A stretch of 64,000 bases of DNA from contig UQOS01000004.1 of NCBI GenBank assembly GCA_900542735.1, forward strand, positions 1 through 64,000. The letters are read 5' to 3'. Shown here piece by piece: positions 1 through 8,131 of the stretch. The position numbers and the translations under genes were made by a program. Position 1 is the stretch's first letter; the number at the start of each line of letters is the position of its first letter. The notes under the pieces were generated by a model. It was not told where the DNA came from. It saw nothing but the letters and a program-made list of their open reading frames with translations, and made no database searches. This DNA is from an uncultured Mycoplasmatota bacterium (lineage in GTDB: Bacteria > Bacillota_I > Bacilli_A > RF39 > UBA660).

Positions 1-131
1 GTTTTAATCGTATTATCTGTTGTTCCTTCTTTTGCATAATTAAAAAATGCATAAGTTACTCCTACTGTTATTAATATCAAACTAATAATAGCTATTAATG
101 TAATAATTATTTGTTTCTTCTTACTTTTCAT
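1..131 (-). CDS. TasA-like exported protein, N-terminal fragment (gene runs off the window)
   Basis: An open frame starts at an ATG at 131, with AGGAG at 141-145 placed 9 bases upstream, and runs off the window edge after about 43 codons. The visible part has a lysine-rich start, one hydrophobic segment of about 20 residues, and then the sequence VGVTYAFFNYAKEGTTDN. This layout (positive start, membrane segment, G-x-T/S-Y-A/S-x-F/Y motif) matches the N-termini of the two TasA-like proteins at 4780-5415 and 5422-6054. Those lie beside a SipW-type signal peptidase, so this is probably a third substrate. The mature domain is outside the window and function cannot be judged further. Confidence 0.6.
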   Translation of the reverse strand, partial: MKSKKKQIIITLIAIISLILITVGVTYAFFNYAKEGTTDNTIK

Positions 132-286
132 TTTTTACAACTCCTATTCTTAGTTTCTAAGTATATTACTTAAAAAACATAGAAATAGGAGTTTTAACTA
201 GTAAAATAAAGGCTTTCTACAAATTAAATAAAAGATATTTTTATACTTTTTTGAAATACAAAATATTAAAAACAACCATATAATAA

Positions 287-316
287 AAGGACAACAAGCT
301 AAAACTCATTGTCCTT
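287..316. other. Perfect 8-bp stem-loop in the gene-free stretch 132-440
   Basis: AAGGACAA (287-294) and TTGTCCTT (309-316) form a perfect inverted repeat with a 14-base loop. Read on the minus strand it is followed by TTTTATTAT, so it could be a weak second terminator behind spoVG or part of a small transcript. The rest of 132-440 holds the ribosome binding site of the gene at 1-131 and the spoVG terminator. No open frame there looks real. Confidence 0.35.
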
Positions 317-394
317 AATTAATATACTTAGTAACCTATTTTTTATTACATTTCAATTATATAATAATTACCATTTGTAAACAAGTAGTAATTT

Positions 395-424
395 AAAAAA
401 AAGAACTACCGTTACTGGTAATTC
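395..424 (-). terminator. Intrinsic terminator after spoVG
   Basis: Read on the minus strand, GAATTACC and GGTAGTTC form an 8-bp stem with one G-U pair and a 6-base loop, followed directly by eight T. It starts 16 bases past the spoVG stop codon and probably ends the ksgA-yabG-veg-spoVG transcription unit. Confidence 0.85.
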
Positions 425-440
425 TATTACTACTTTACTA

Positions 441-719
441 TTATTCTTCTGTGCTAGCTGGTTCTTCAGCTTCTTCATAAGCTTTAAGAATAGCTTCTTC
501 AAACATAGAACGAACTTCTGGATTAATTGGGTGAGCAATATCTCTATAATCACCAGTAGGAGTCTTCTTACTAGGCATAGCTATAAATAATCCCTTTTCT
601 CCTTCAATGATTCTAATATCATGAACTGCAAAACTATCATCTAATAATACAGATGCAATTCCTTTCATTCTAGAACCTTCTTTTTCAATCTTACGTACAT
701 TTACAGATGTAATTTTCAT
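441..719 (-). CDS. spoVG: Septation regulator / RNA-binding protein SpoVG
   Basis: This 92-residue protein begins [20 protein letters not shown] and matches the SpoVG family along its full length (B. subtilis SpoVG is 97 residues). The conserved core includes [22 protein letters not shown] and [12 protein letters not shown], followed by an acidic tail. SpoVG proteins bind nucleic acid and influence spore cortex formation and division-related traits in Bacillota. They are also widespread in non-sporulating species, so the gene alone does not prove sporulation. AGGAGG at 727-732 sets the start. It follows veg, as in many Bacilli, and is closed by a strong terminator. Confidence 0.95.
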   Translation of the reverse strand: MKITSVNVRKIEKEGSRMKGIASVLLDDSFAVHDIRIIEGEKGLFIAMPSKKTPTGDYRDIAHPINPEVRSMFEEAILKAYEEAEEPASTEE

Positions 720-802
720 GTGTATCCTCCTTCTAAAGTAATTTACTTTACAAATCTATAATATAATATTTTATTTGAAAAAGCAACGATTTTTAATAAA
801 GT

Positions 803-1024
803 TTACACTGGTTGTGTTAATACCAATTTTTTAATTAAAACATCACTATAACTAAATGATTTAATTTGCATAGTATTTTCTAAACGAACAACAAAAATAG
901 AGGGATAAGTATCAACAATAGTAGCTGAAAATTCTTCTATCTGATTTCTGCTACCATTAAAACGAAATTGCATTGTCTGTCCTTTATAAGAACGAATCTT
1001 ACTCTTTACCTTTTCTATATTCAT
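803..1024 (-). CDS. veg: Veg family protein
   Basis: This 73-residue protein begins MNIEKVKSKIRSYKGQTMQF and matches the Veg family, which in B. subtilis is a highly expressed small protein linked to biofilm formation and spore outgrowth. It lies between yabG and spoVG as in B. subtilis (yabG-veg). The ATG overlaps the yabG TGA (ATGA), which suggests translational coupling and argues against a start further upstream inside yabG. The Veg core motif SYKGQ..QFRFNGSRNQIEEF and the segment TYPSIFVVRLE are clear. Confidence 0.9.
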   Translation of the reverse strand: MNIEKVKSKIRSYKGQTMQFRFNGSRNQIEEFSATIVDTYPSIFVVRLENTMQIKSFSYSDVLIKKLVLTQPV

Positions 1025-1803
1025 CTTGGATACCCCACAAACATACAACCCTTTGTAACAACGCCACCCATTCCCTCAGAACCAGACTTAGTTTTTCCAA
1101 GTAAATCAATTAAATCTACTGTTTTATTTCTATCATATAAAGCTAAATAAGAAGCTATAATAGCTGGATCTAATGCATGAATATTAATTCTTTTAGGACT
1201 AGAAGCAAAAGTAGAACCTGCTTTTATTAATTCTTCATAATTACTTTGACAAGCACCAGCTATAATAATTAATTTATCTTGATTCTTTTCATAATTTCTT
1301 GCTACCTTTACAGCATCAATAAAATTAGAAGTATTCTTATAATTCATGACATTATCAGTAGAACCTTTTCTCTTATAATAAGCATCATGTCCTGTAATCA
1401 CCACAATATCAGGACTTAACTTTTCTAAATAAGACTTAATTTCTGTCTTAATATCTACTTCTTTTAAGCATAAACCATAAGCCATAATATTTAACTTTTT
1501 ATAAAAACTCATGCATCTCTTTAAATAATCTTCATCACCATCTATATGTAATACTTTACCAGGCAAATAAAAAAACTCACTACGATCTAAATTTAAATCA
1601 TTCGTAATAGAAGTAGTAATTCTTTCATCATCTACTACATCAGTATTATCAACCTTTACTAAATCATTAACATCACTATCTGCATATAATCTTAAGTTAA
1701 TTCCCTTTAAATAAGCAATATTACCAGTAATCTCCATAATCACAAAATAAGTATCATTATGATATGAATTTCTAGTAACAATATCACCAACTTGAAAAAG
1801 CAT
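1021..1803 (-). CDS. yabG: Sporulation-specific protease YabG
   Basis: This 260-residue protein matches YabG, the protease that processes spore coat proteins during late sporulation in Bacillus and Clostridia. Family segments visible are MLFQVGDIVTRNSYHND at the start, VVITGHDAYYKRKGS near residue 135, FIDAVKVARNYE, and IIAGACQSNYEELIKAGSTF followed by SSPKRINIHALDPA near residues 181-213. GGTGA stands before the ATG at 1803. Its place between ksgA and veg is as in B. subtilis. YabG is found essentially only in endospore formers, so together with spoVT and bofA it is the best evidence in this window for sporulation. Confidence 0.95.
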   Translation of the reverse strand: MLFQVGDIVTRNSYHNDTYFVIMEITGNIAYLKGINLRLYADSDVNDLVKVDNTDVVDDERITTSITNDLNLDRSEFFYLPGKVLHIDGDEDYLKRCMSFYKKLNIMAYGLCLKEVDIKTEIKSYLEKLSPDIVVITGHDAYYKRKGSTDNVMNYKNTSNFIDAVKVARNYEKNQDKLIIIAGACQSNYEELIKAGSTFASSPKRINIHALDPAIIASYLALYDRNKTVDLIDLLGKTKSGSEGMGGVVTKGCMFVGYPR

Positions 1804-1834
1804 ATTTTCACCCCTATCAATGAAATATATGCTT

Positions 1835-2635
1835 TTATTTAACTAAATTATTACTAATATCTACAAAAACCTCTAGAGGTAGCTCTTCTGCTCTTACACT
1901 TAAATCAAAATGATAATTCTTTAAAGTCTGTTCTATTTCCTTTAAATCATAACCTTTTAAATTATTTCGTAAAGTCTTACGCTTAAAACGAAAACTATCT
2001 CTAATTAAATTAAAAAATAAAGTAGAATCTTTTAAAGGTAGCAATTTCTTTTTACGAGTAAGAGAAATAATCATACTATCAACATTAGGTTTTGGTACAA
2101 AACAATTCTTACTTACCAAAAACTCTTTCTTTAAATCAAAATAATAATTTAAAAACACCGTAATAGAACCATATTCTCTACTAGCAGGTTTTGCACAAAA
2201 ACGATCTGCTACTTCTTTTTGAACCATAACTACGATTTTTTCTATTTCTAAATTACTAGTAACTAACTGCGTAATAATAGGTGTCGTAACATAATAAGGT
2301 AAATTAGCTATTACATATAAATGTTCATAGTCATAATTATTTAAATCTTCTAATACATTACGTTTTAAAAAATCATCATAAATAACAGACACATTCGTAT
2401 ATTCCAATAATGCTTGGTCTAATATATCTTCTAAAGATTCATCAATTTCATAACATAATACTTGTTTTGCTACTTTAGCTAACTCTTTAGTTAAAGCACC
2501 AGCTCCAGGACCTATCTCTATTACTAAAGTATTATCTGGTATCTTAGAAACATCAACTATCTTTCTAGGAATAGAGTTATCTCTTAAAAAGTTTTGACCA
2601 TACTTCTTCTTAAAATTAAAATTTTTTGTATTCAT
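1835..2635 (-). CDS. ksgA: 16S rRNA (adenine(1518)-N6/adenine(1519)-N6)-dimethyltransferase
   Basis: This 266-residue protein is KsgA/RsmA, which dimethylates two adjacent adenines in the 3' terminal helix of 16S rRNA during small-subunit assembly. It shows the start KKKYGQNFLRD, the S-adenosylmethionine motif EIGPGAGALTKELA (about residues 40-53), and the catalytic motif NLPYYVTTPII (about 110-120). GGAGG precedes the ATG at 2635. In B. subtilis the RNase M5 gene rnmV lies just upstream. Here that position is taken by the SipW export cluster and no rnmV is visible. Confidence 0.97.
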   Translation of the reverse strand: MNTKNFNFKKKYGQNFLRDNSIPRKIVDVSKIPDNTLVIEIGPGAGALTKELAKVAKQVLCYEIDESLEDILDQALLEYTNVSVIYDDFLKRNVLEDLNNYDYEHLYVIANLPYYVTTPIITQLVTSNLEIEKIVVMVQKEVADRFCAKPASREYGSITVFLNYYFDLKKEFLVSKNCFVPKPNVDSMIISLTRKKKLLPLKDSTLFFNLIRDSFRFKRKTLRNNLKGYDLKEIEQTLKNYHFDLSVRAEELPLEVFVDISNNLVK

Positions 2636-2700
2636 AAAGCCTCCACTACTAATAATATAACATAATTATGAATAGAAAAAAATAAATTTTTAGAATCAAG

Positions 2701-2731
2701 AAAAAAAGAAGCTATAATATAATAGCCTCTA
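2701..2731 (-). terminator. Intrinsic terminator of the sipW transcription unit
   Basis: On the minus strand GAGGCTAT and ATAGCTTC form a stem with one G-U pair and a 6-base loop, followed by seven T. The left arm of the stem overlaps the stop codon of the preceding gene. It separates the export cluster from ksgA. Confidence 0.75.
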
Positions 2732-3268
2732 TTTGGATTTCTTCTTATCTGGGTCAGAAAATTCTACTACATTGACACCATTATTTTTTCCTTTAATAAC
2801 TTTCTTTTTCGTATCCGTTTTTGTAACAACCTCCACCTTTTTTGGTACAAAGTGGAAATCCTCTAACATTAATAATACATTAGAAACAGATAAAATATAT
2901 AACATAGCTTTCATAGGTGCGATAACATCAGCAAAATAATTGAAATTAATATTATAACCTAAACGAATAATAGCTATCATATTTTTATCACAGAAAGTAC
3001 GATAAACACTGAATAATAACATTAAAAATACCAAGCAACAAGTAACATTATAAAATAAACAATTATTTACACTCTTTTGTTTAAAAATAATATTAATAGC
3101 AAATAGTATAAACAATAAAATAAATGGAATAAAGTTAAATATTGCATTGATCATATTCTTTTCAAGTCTTTGATACATATTGATAATGATAAAAAAGCTA
3201 AATACAAAAGTTACTAATAAAAGTAAAACTTTTAAATAAGAAAGAATAGTATTTAAAATCTTAATCAT
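2729..3268 (-). CDS. Hypothetical multi-pass membrane protein in the sipW cluster
   Basis: I do not recognise this 179-residue protein. From MIKILNTILSYLKVLL it shows about four hydrophobic segments (near residues 5-30, 35-60, 70-95 and 115-145) and a basic, lysine-rich C-terminal tail. GGAGGG lies 5 bases upstream of the ATG at 3268, and the ATG overlaps the stop codon of the gene before it, so both are probably cotranslated with the signal peptidase gene. The context suggests a role in export or assembly of the TasA-like proteins, but that is inference only. Confidence 0.6.
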   Translation of the reverse strand: MIKILNTILSYLKVLLLLVTFVFSFFIIINMYQRLEKNMINAIFNFIPFILLFILFAINIIFKQKSVNNCLFYNVTCCLVFLMLLFSVYRTFCDKNMIAIIRLGYNINFNYFADVIAPMKAMLYILSVSNVLLMLEDFHFVPKKVEVVTKTDTKKKVIKGKNNGVNVVEFSDPDKKKSK

Positions 3269-3956
3269 GATTACCCTCCACTTCATCTTTATACCAATTA
3301 GAAACATATTCTACAAAGCTAGCAGCTTTATTATAAGCACCCATTACTTCATAAAAACCATCTCTAGTATTATCTTTAATAGAACTAGAAGCAATTGAAG
3401 TATTAAAGAAATAACTACTATTATTAATTAAATCTTTTTTAAGATAAGAAGTTTCATCTAATAAAGAGTTAATATAAAGTTGAATCATATCTTTATTATC
3501 TAATAAATATCTACTATTAAAAGTATCAGAATTGATAGTAGTTAACCAGTATAAGTTATTAACGATACAACCATTTAAAATATCATTTTCATAAGATTCT
3601 CTAAGTTTATATACATCAATAATAGTAATTTTATCTTTATCTTTCATATTTTGAATCGTTTCATTAGAAAACTTATCACTACAAGTCTTTAAATTATGAT
3701 AAAAAACTTGCATTTTATTAACTGGAATACTACCTTGATAAGTATTGGCATTAAATTTAGAAATGTTATCATTTACAGTTTTAATCTTATTTTCAAAACT
3801 AGTAACTAATGGTTGAGAATTAAATTCAACATGATAATCTTTTCTAAGTTCTAAATAATGATATCCATTAGCAAGTAAATAAAAACTAGTAAAAGCAAAA
3901 ACTAATCCAATTAAAGTATAATTAATAATCTTTAAATATTGTTTAAAAAATTCCAT
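3261..3956 (-). CDS. Hypothetical protein with one N-terminal membrane segment
   Basis: This 231-residue protein has a hydrophobic segment at about residues 11-30 (YTLIGLVFAFTSFYLLANGY) and then a long hydrophilic part rich in asparagine, serine and charged residues, with no motif I can name. The predicted layout is a short cytoplasmic start, one anchor and a large extracellular domain. GGAGG precedes the ATG. It is 11 bases downstream of the SipW-type peptidase gene and overlaps the next membrane protein gene, so the three form one unit. It could be a partner of the surface-protein system, but this is not proved by sequence. Confidence 0.55.
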   Translation of the reverse strand: MEFFKQYLKIINYTLIGLVFAFTSFYLLANGYHYLELRKDYHVEFNSQPLVTSFENKIKTVNDNISKFNANTYQGSIPVNKMQVFYHNLKTCSDKFSNETIQNMKDKDKITIIDVYKLRESYENDILNGCIVNNLYWLTTINSDTFNSRYLLDNKDMIQLYINSLLDETSYLKKDLINNSSYFFNTSIASSSIKDNTRDGFYEVMGAYNKAASFVEYVSNWYKDEVEGNHD

Positions 3957-3967
3957 ACAAAATCCTC

Positions 3968-4675
3968 CTATTTATTCTTTTTATTGTCTTTATTGTTTTC
4001 ATCAGGTAATTCTTCTTTATCAGATCTAATTACAGTAACACTATCTGATGATATATCTTTTAATGATGATAGCTTACTATTATTATCTTCCTCATCTTCA
4101 TCTTTCATTCTAGATGTTTTAATTAATTTTAAAATATCACTTCCTATAATAAGTAAACAAGGAATCACAACGATCATTAACCAACCAATTGGTTTCGTCA
4201 TAATAGTTTGTAAGTACCCAATCATAGGAATTCTTAAAAAGACTTTACCTATTACTTCATCTGGTGCGATTAAAGCAAAATCAGCTGTATTATTATGGTC
4301 CCCCTTCGTTCTATAACCAATAATCTTAGAATTATCATTTTGATCATGAACAATATCAACAACACGGTGCGTAATTGGGGTACCAGCTGTTTCTATATCT
4401 TTTGATAAGAAAGTAATAATATCATAAGTTTTAATATCATCTTCTGTAGCTCTAATAGTTAAAACAGCATCATAAACATTAATACTTGGTATCATACTTT
4501 CACTAATAATTACATAAGCCCCAAATAAAGGAGAACGATTAATTCCTTTACTAGCAGATAGTTTTTTATCAACAAAAGTAGCTCCAAACATTAAAAACGC
4601 TATACCTAAAACTAAAGCAACAGAATAGAATAATACCGAAGACAGAAAATGTAATATTTTTTTTAAAAAATCCAC
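3968..4675 (-). CDS. sipW: SipW-type signal peptidase I
   Basis: This 235-residue membrane protein is a type I signal peptidase of the SipW/ER class. The nucleophile motif is SESMIPSI (about residues 58-65). The general base position carries histidine in ITHRVVDI instead of the lysine of ordinary bacterial LepB, and the box with TKGDHNNTAD is intact. One membrane segment lies near residues 13-33 and a second near 155-180, followed by a charged tail. SipW enzymes in Bacillus mature TasA and TapA, the matrix fibre proteins. Two TasA-like genes lie immediately upstream, which supports the same job here. The start is a GTG preceded by GGTGATAAG, so the start is slightly uncertain. Confidence 0.9.
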   Translation of the reverse strand: MDFLKKILHFLSSVLFYSVALVLGIAFLMFGATFVDKKLSASKGINRSPLFGAYVIISESMIPSINVYDAVLTIRATEDDIKTYDIITFLSKDIETAGTPITHRVVDIVHDQNDNSKIIGYRTKGDHNNTADFALIAPDEVIGKVFLRIPMIGYLQTIMTKPIGWLMIVVIPCLLIIGSDILKLIKTSRMKDEDEEDNNSKLSSLKDISSDSVTVIRSDKEELPDENNKDNKKNK

Positions 4676-4744
4676 CTTATCACCCTATTTCTATTCTTAC
4701 TATTATTTAAACTAATAATACCACATAAAAAAATAGAAGTAAAA

Positions 4745-4776
4745 TAAAAAAAGAAAAACTAAGTCTTTCTTTACAG
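4745..4776 (-). terminator. Probable terminator after the TasA-like genes
   Basis: On the minus strand AAAGAAAGAC and GTTTTTCTTT can form a 10-bp AT-rich stem with a 3-base loop, followed by a T-rich stretch. It starts just after the stop codon at 4780 and precedes sipW. Stem stability is modest. Confidence 0.5.
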
Positions 4777-4779
4777 TAA

Positions 4780-5415
4780 TTAATAAGTACCAGTAGCGGC
4801 AACATTTACTTTTAAGGAGAATTTTTTATCATTTAACACGGTATAATCAAAATTATCAGTGTTAGGATCTTTAACCCACATTCTAAGACGGAATTTTTTA
4901 CTATAAGCAACTTCTCCAGCTTGTACATTTCCATAGTAAATTGTTTTTCCAGTTAAAAGACTATTGGTAGTTGTAGCTAACTGATTATAGGTAGTAACAT
5001 TACCTGAATTTGCAGTAATTGGAGTTTCTTGTTCTTGATTTCCTTCAAATGTAGTTAAATATACTTTTACCCAATCATCATCTAAAGTAGAGTTTTCATT
5101 TTTCTCAGTCACTATTTCATATGCTAAATTTGTTTTCGTAGTAGAAGCCGAAACGGTAAAATCAAAGTATTCTCTATTACCAGATAAAACTTTACCTTGA
5201 CTATCACTAACAGGAATAGCATCTTCTATATAAATACCATTACCTCCACCATTAGCATCGGAATAAGAAAAAACAATTCTACCAGTTTGAATTACATTAT
5301 TCGTAATACCAGCACCAAAATAATTAAATATGGAATAACTAATTCCAATAAATAAACAAATTAAAGATAAAAATAAAAGTAAAACTCCAACAATATTAAT
5401 TTTAGAATTTTTCAT
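4780..5415 (-). CDS. TasA-like SipW-dependent exported protein
   Basis: This 211-residue protein has an N-terminal hydrophobic segment (about residues 10-30, ending SYSIFNYFGAG) and then a beta-rich extracellular domain. It is clearly paralogous to the protein encoded just upstream: both contain G-R/Q-IVF-S/T-YSD, GG-x-GI-x-IEDA, P-V/I-SD, G-K, YFDF, LRMW. The combination with a SipW-type peptidase suggests processing like TasA, giving a secreted fibre or surface protein. That role is inferred from context and N-terminal layout; overall similarity to TasA by eye is weak. Confidence 0.65.
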   Translation of the reverse strand: MKNSKINIVGVLLLFLSLICLFIGISYSIFNYFGAGITNNVIQTGRIVFSYSDANGGGNGIYIEDAIPVSDSQGKVLSGNREYFDFTVSASTTKTNLAYEIVTEKNENSTLDDDWVKVYLTTFEGNQEQETPITANSGNVTTYNQLATTTNSLLTGKTIYYGNVQAGEVAYSKKFRLRMWVKDPNTDNFDYTVLNDKKFSLKVNVAATGTY

Positions 5416-5421
5416 AACACA

Positions 5422-6054
5422 CTACCCTTCTACTTGATAAGCATATACATCTACTTTAATAGAAAACATCTTATCTTCATAATCTTTACTATCTTCTTTT
5501 AACCACATTCTTAAACGGTAAGATTCGTTATAGTTTTTTAACCCCTCATCTAAAGTCTTTTCATATAAAACATAATAATCTTTATTGTTGATAACTTCTT
5601 TTTTTAAACTTGAGAAATTAGTAAAAACTTTTTCTTCTTCATAACTACCCATCATCTGTGTTAGATAAATTTGAATATTTTTATCACTTAAAGTAGATTG
5701 TTCATTTTTATTAATTAATAACTTATATAATAGTTTAGCTTTTTTAGTAGTAGCCGTAATATAAAAATCAAAATACTGATTTTTTCCAACCATCTTTTTT
5801 CCTAAAGCATCACTAATTGGAGAAGCATCTTCAATTAGAATACCACTTCCTCCAGGATTAACATCAGAATAGGTAAAAACAATTTGACCAGTATCAATTT
5901 CATGATTGGTATCATCTCCTGTATAAATGGAATAAGTAATACCAAATACACAAAAGAATAATAGAATAGCCGCTAAAAATAAGTAAGACCAATAATTCGT
6001 TTTTTTCTCTTGGTTTTCTTTTTTAGTTTGATTTTCTTGATTTTCTTCTTTCAT
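5422..6054 (-). CDS. TasA-like SipW-dependent exported protein (paralogue)
   Basis: This 210-residue protein starts with a very polar, glutamate/asparagine/lysine-rich leader of about 20 residues, then a membrane segment ending GITYSIYTGDD, then the same extracellular domain as its neighbour (GQIVFTYSDVNPGGSG, YFDFYITATTKK, YRLRMWLKED). AGGAAG stands 7 bases before the ATG at 6054; the ATG at 6060 would be too close. The two paralogues are 6 bases apart and surely cotranscribed. The long polar leader is unusual for a signal peptide and may mark a retained or specially targeted form. Confidence 0.65.
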   Translation of the reverse strand: MKEENQENQTKKENQEKKTNYWSYLFLAAILLFFCVFGITYSIYTGDDTNHEIDTGQIVFTYSDVNPGGSGILIEDASPISDALGKKMVGKNQYFDFYITATTKKAKLLYKLLINKNEQSTLSDKNIQIYLTQMMGSYEEEKVFTNFSSLKKEVINNKDYYVLYEKTLDEGLKNYNESYRLRMWLKEDSKDYEDKMFSIKVDVYAYQVEG

Positions 6055-6069
6055 AAACATTCTTCCTTT

Positions 6070-6669
6070 CTACCAACCCCAGCGTAAGGTTTCATAATGG
6101 ACTTCTTTTTGTCTACCAATAACATCCATATTATCAGTTTCTGATACCAAAAAATCCATAATATTTCCTTTAATAGCGCCACCTCTATCTAAAACAATTG
6201 CGATAATAGGTTCTGTTGAAAAGCTAACATTCGTAATTTGAACAACAGTACCACATGGAATATTACTATCAGCAGCTACAATTCTAATTTTACCGTAAGT
6301 GCTATCTTCAAAATAGATATTTCCATTACGAACATCTTGTCTTGGTGGACAAGAAACTCTACCACTACATCCTCTACATACTGGATTATAAGCAGTCATT
6401 TGCCCCGTAAAAGAAATTGGCGTTGTTGCACCAAATTGAGAAGCTTCTAACATATTACTAACTTCTTTTACTTTCAAAGTTTTATTTTTATTATCATATT
6501 TCGTAATAATATGAATTGCTTCAATAGACTTAACACCATTAATATTACGAACACTGTTTACCTTATGAGTATTATTAGAAGCAAAAAAATAGACGCATAA
6601 AAAACAAGTAATCACCAATAAAAAACGATGAAACATAATTTTATAAAATGGCGTAACTTTCTTTTTCAA
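6070..6669 (-). CDS. 3D-domain protein (YabE/YuiC-like)
   Basis: This protein of about 199 residues has one N-terminal membrane segment and a C-terminal 3D domain, the double-psi barrel domain of lytic transglycosylases such as MltA and of RpfB/YabE. Motifs are GQMTAYNPVCRGCSG (a variant of AYTA-x-C-x-GC-x-G), VAADSNIPCGT and LDRGGAIKGNIMDFLV with its aspartates. It occupies the yabE position between tatD and ksgA but lacks the G5 and DUF348 domains of YabE. A TTG at 6669 with AGGTG six bases upstream fits best; a GTG at 6678 is possible. It probably cleaves or remodels peptidoglycan. Confidence 0.8.
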   Translation of the reverse strand: MKKKVTPFYKIMFHRFLLVITCFLCVYFFASNNTHKVNSVRNINGVKSIEAIHIITKYDNKNKTLKVKEVSNMLEASQFGATTPISFTGQMTAYNPVCRGCSGRVSCPPRQDVRNGNIYFEDSTYGKIRIVAADSNIPCGTVVQITNVSFSTEPIIAIVLDRGGAIKGNIMDFLVSETDNMDVIGRQKEVHYETLRWGW

Positions 6670-6718
6670 CTTTAACACCTACTTTTGACGACTATTATAT
6701 AAGCTAAATATACCACAC

Positions 6719-7477
6719 TTAAATAGGTAAGTCAAATGTCCTAATAGCATTTTCTGTCGTTATTTTGGCAACATTTTCTAAAGAAATGTTTTTTATTTCC
6801 GCTATTTTTTGAGCAATATAGAAAATATTACTAGATTCATTAGTTTTTCCTCTATTAGGTTCAGGAGTTAAATAAGGACTATCTGTTTCTAAAACGATAT
6901 TAGTAAGTTCCAATTTTTCTATGACTTCAAAAAGTTTACTGTTTTTAAAAGTTACTACTCCACCAATTCCAAGTAAAAAGCCTAAACTGATAAATTTTTT
7001 CGCCATTTCTAAACTACCACTGAAACAGTGAATCACGCCAGATACTTTATATTTTTTTAGAATTTCATAGGTTTCATTAATAGAATCGCGACTGTGAATA
7101 ACGACTGGTAATTTTAATTTTTCAGCTATCTCTAATTGCCTACAAAATACTTCTCTTTGTTTATCTTTATTATCTTTATTCCAATAGTAATCAAGTCCAA
7201 TTTCCCCAATTGCTACAATTTTAGGATTATTTTTAACCATTTCTTCTAAGATCTCGTAATCTTTTTCCACAATTTTGTTACTAACTTCAGGGTGATAACC
7301 AATGCAAGCATATAAATTTTTATATTTTTCCACAAATTTAGTGGATAACATAATATCATCTTTCTCACAAAAAGAAGCAATTAACACTTCTACTTGGGCA
7401 TCACTTGCATTTTTAACATATAAATCAGGCTGTACCCCAAAATCATCTCCAATATGCATATGTGTATCTATAAACAT
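6719..7477 (-). CDS. tatD: TatD family metal-dependent DNase
   Basis: This 252-residue protein is a TatD-family hydrolase (yabD in B. subtilis). Metal ligands are visible in DTHMHIGDD near the start, EIGLDYYW (about residue 90), VIHSRDS, VIHCFSGS and ETDSPYLTP (about residue 200). TatD enzymes are 3'-5' exonucleases on single-stranded or damaged DNA. GAGGTG stands before the ATG at 7477. In B. subtilis yabD lies directly after metS; here an acetyltransferase gene has been inserted between them. Confidence 0.93.
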   Translation of the reverse strand: MFIDTHMHIGDDFGVQPDLYVKNASDAQVEVLIASFCEKDDIMLSTKFVEKYKNLYACIGYHPEVSNKIVEKDYEILEEMVKNNPKIVAIGEIGLDYYWNKDNKDKQREVFCRQLEIAEKLKLPVVIHSRDSINETYEILKKYKVSGVIHCFSGSLEMAKKFISLGFLLGIGGVVTFKNSKLFEVIEKLELTNIVLETDSPYLTPEPNRGKTNESSNIFYIAQKIAEIKNISLENVAKITTENAIRTFDLPI

Positions 7478-7495
7478 AAAATCACCTCGTAACTG

Positions 7496-7972
7496 CTAAT
7501 CAATATTTAACTTGTATAATCTTTGAATTCTAGGATATTTACTATAAGTATCAATACTATCAACAAAAACCCAACCATATTTTTCATAAAGGCCACAGTG
7601 TTTGGTAAATATATACAACTCCTTTATTCCTAAAGTCTTAGCATTATTATATACTGTTTCCATCATTAGTTTGCAAATTCCATTACCCCTAAACTTTTCA
7701 TCAACATAAACATTACATACCCATGGATAAATATCAGGTCTAATACTCAGATCATCATAAGAGATTTGATATATGCCAACAATTTTTTCTTCTTTAAACA
7801 CACCAAAAGTTTGTGGCAATCTATCACTTTGAAAACTATGAATCATGTAACATCTTACCTCATCAATAGTATAGCCTTCTTCTTTACCCCACCATTCATA
7901 CATCCAACCAACAACAGTATCTAATGTTATATTATCAACATTCAAAATTTTTCTAACTTCAAATAAATTCAT
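7496..7972 (-). CDS. GNAT family N-acetyltransferase
   Basis: This 158-residue protein has the GNAT fold signature. The acetyl-CoA binding motif A is in VCNVYVDEKFRGNGICKLMMETV, with R/Q-GxG/A as RGNGIC at about residues 95-100. It is followed by LYIFTKHCGLYEKYGW, the usual motif B with a tyrosine. GGAGG lies upstream of the ATG. Substrate is unknown. It lies between metG and tatD and behind the metG terminator, so it has its own promoter or is read only weakly from upstream. Confidence 0.75.
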   Translation of the reverse strand: MNLFEVRKILNVDNITLDTVVGWMYEWWGKEEGYTIDEVRCYMIHSFQSDRLPQTFGVFKEEKIVGIYQISYDDLSIRPDIYPWVCNVYVDEKFRGNGICKLMMETVYNNAKTLGIKELYIFTKHCGLYEKYGWVFVDSIDTYSKYPRIQRLYKLNID

Positions 7973-8004
7973 ACATTTTCCTCCATCACTATAATCATTG
8001 TATC

Positions 8005-8033
8005 ACAAAAAAAGTAGTCATAATAACTACTTT
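8005..8033 (-). terminator. Intrinsic terminator after dut-metG
   Basis: AAAGTAGT (8011-8018) and ACTACTTT (8026-8033) form a perfect 8-bp stem with a 7-base loop. On the minus strand it is followed by a T run (8004-8010). It lies about 100 bases behind the metG stop. Confidence 0.8.
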
Positions 8034-8131
8034 ATAATAAAACAAAATGAATATTTAGTTTTATACTACTAACATAAATTTCAGTAATATCATAATACAT
8101 TATCAGTACTATGTTATTAATATTTAAATTT

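Noticed and set aside
368..553. Many open frames of 60-100 codons antisense to or overlapping real genes (for example 368-553, 41840-42136, 45349-45630).
   Set aside because: They lie opposite well-identified genes, lack ribosome binding sites, and have the leucine/isoleucine/serine-rich composition expected of shadow frames in AT-rich DNA.
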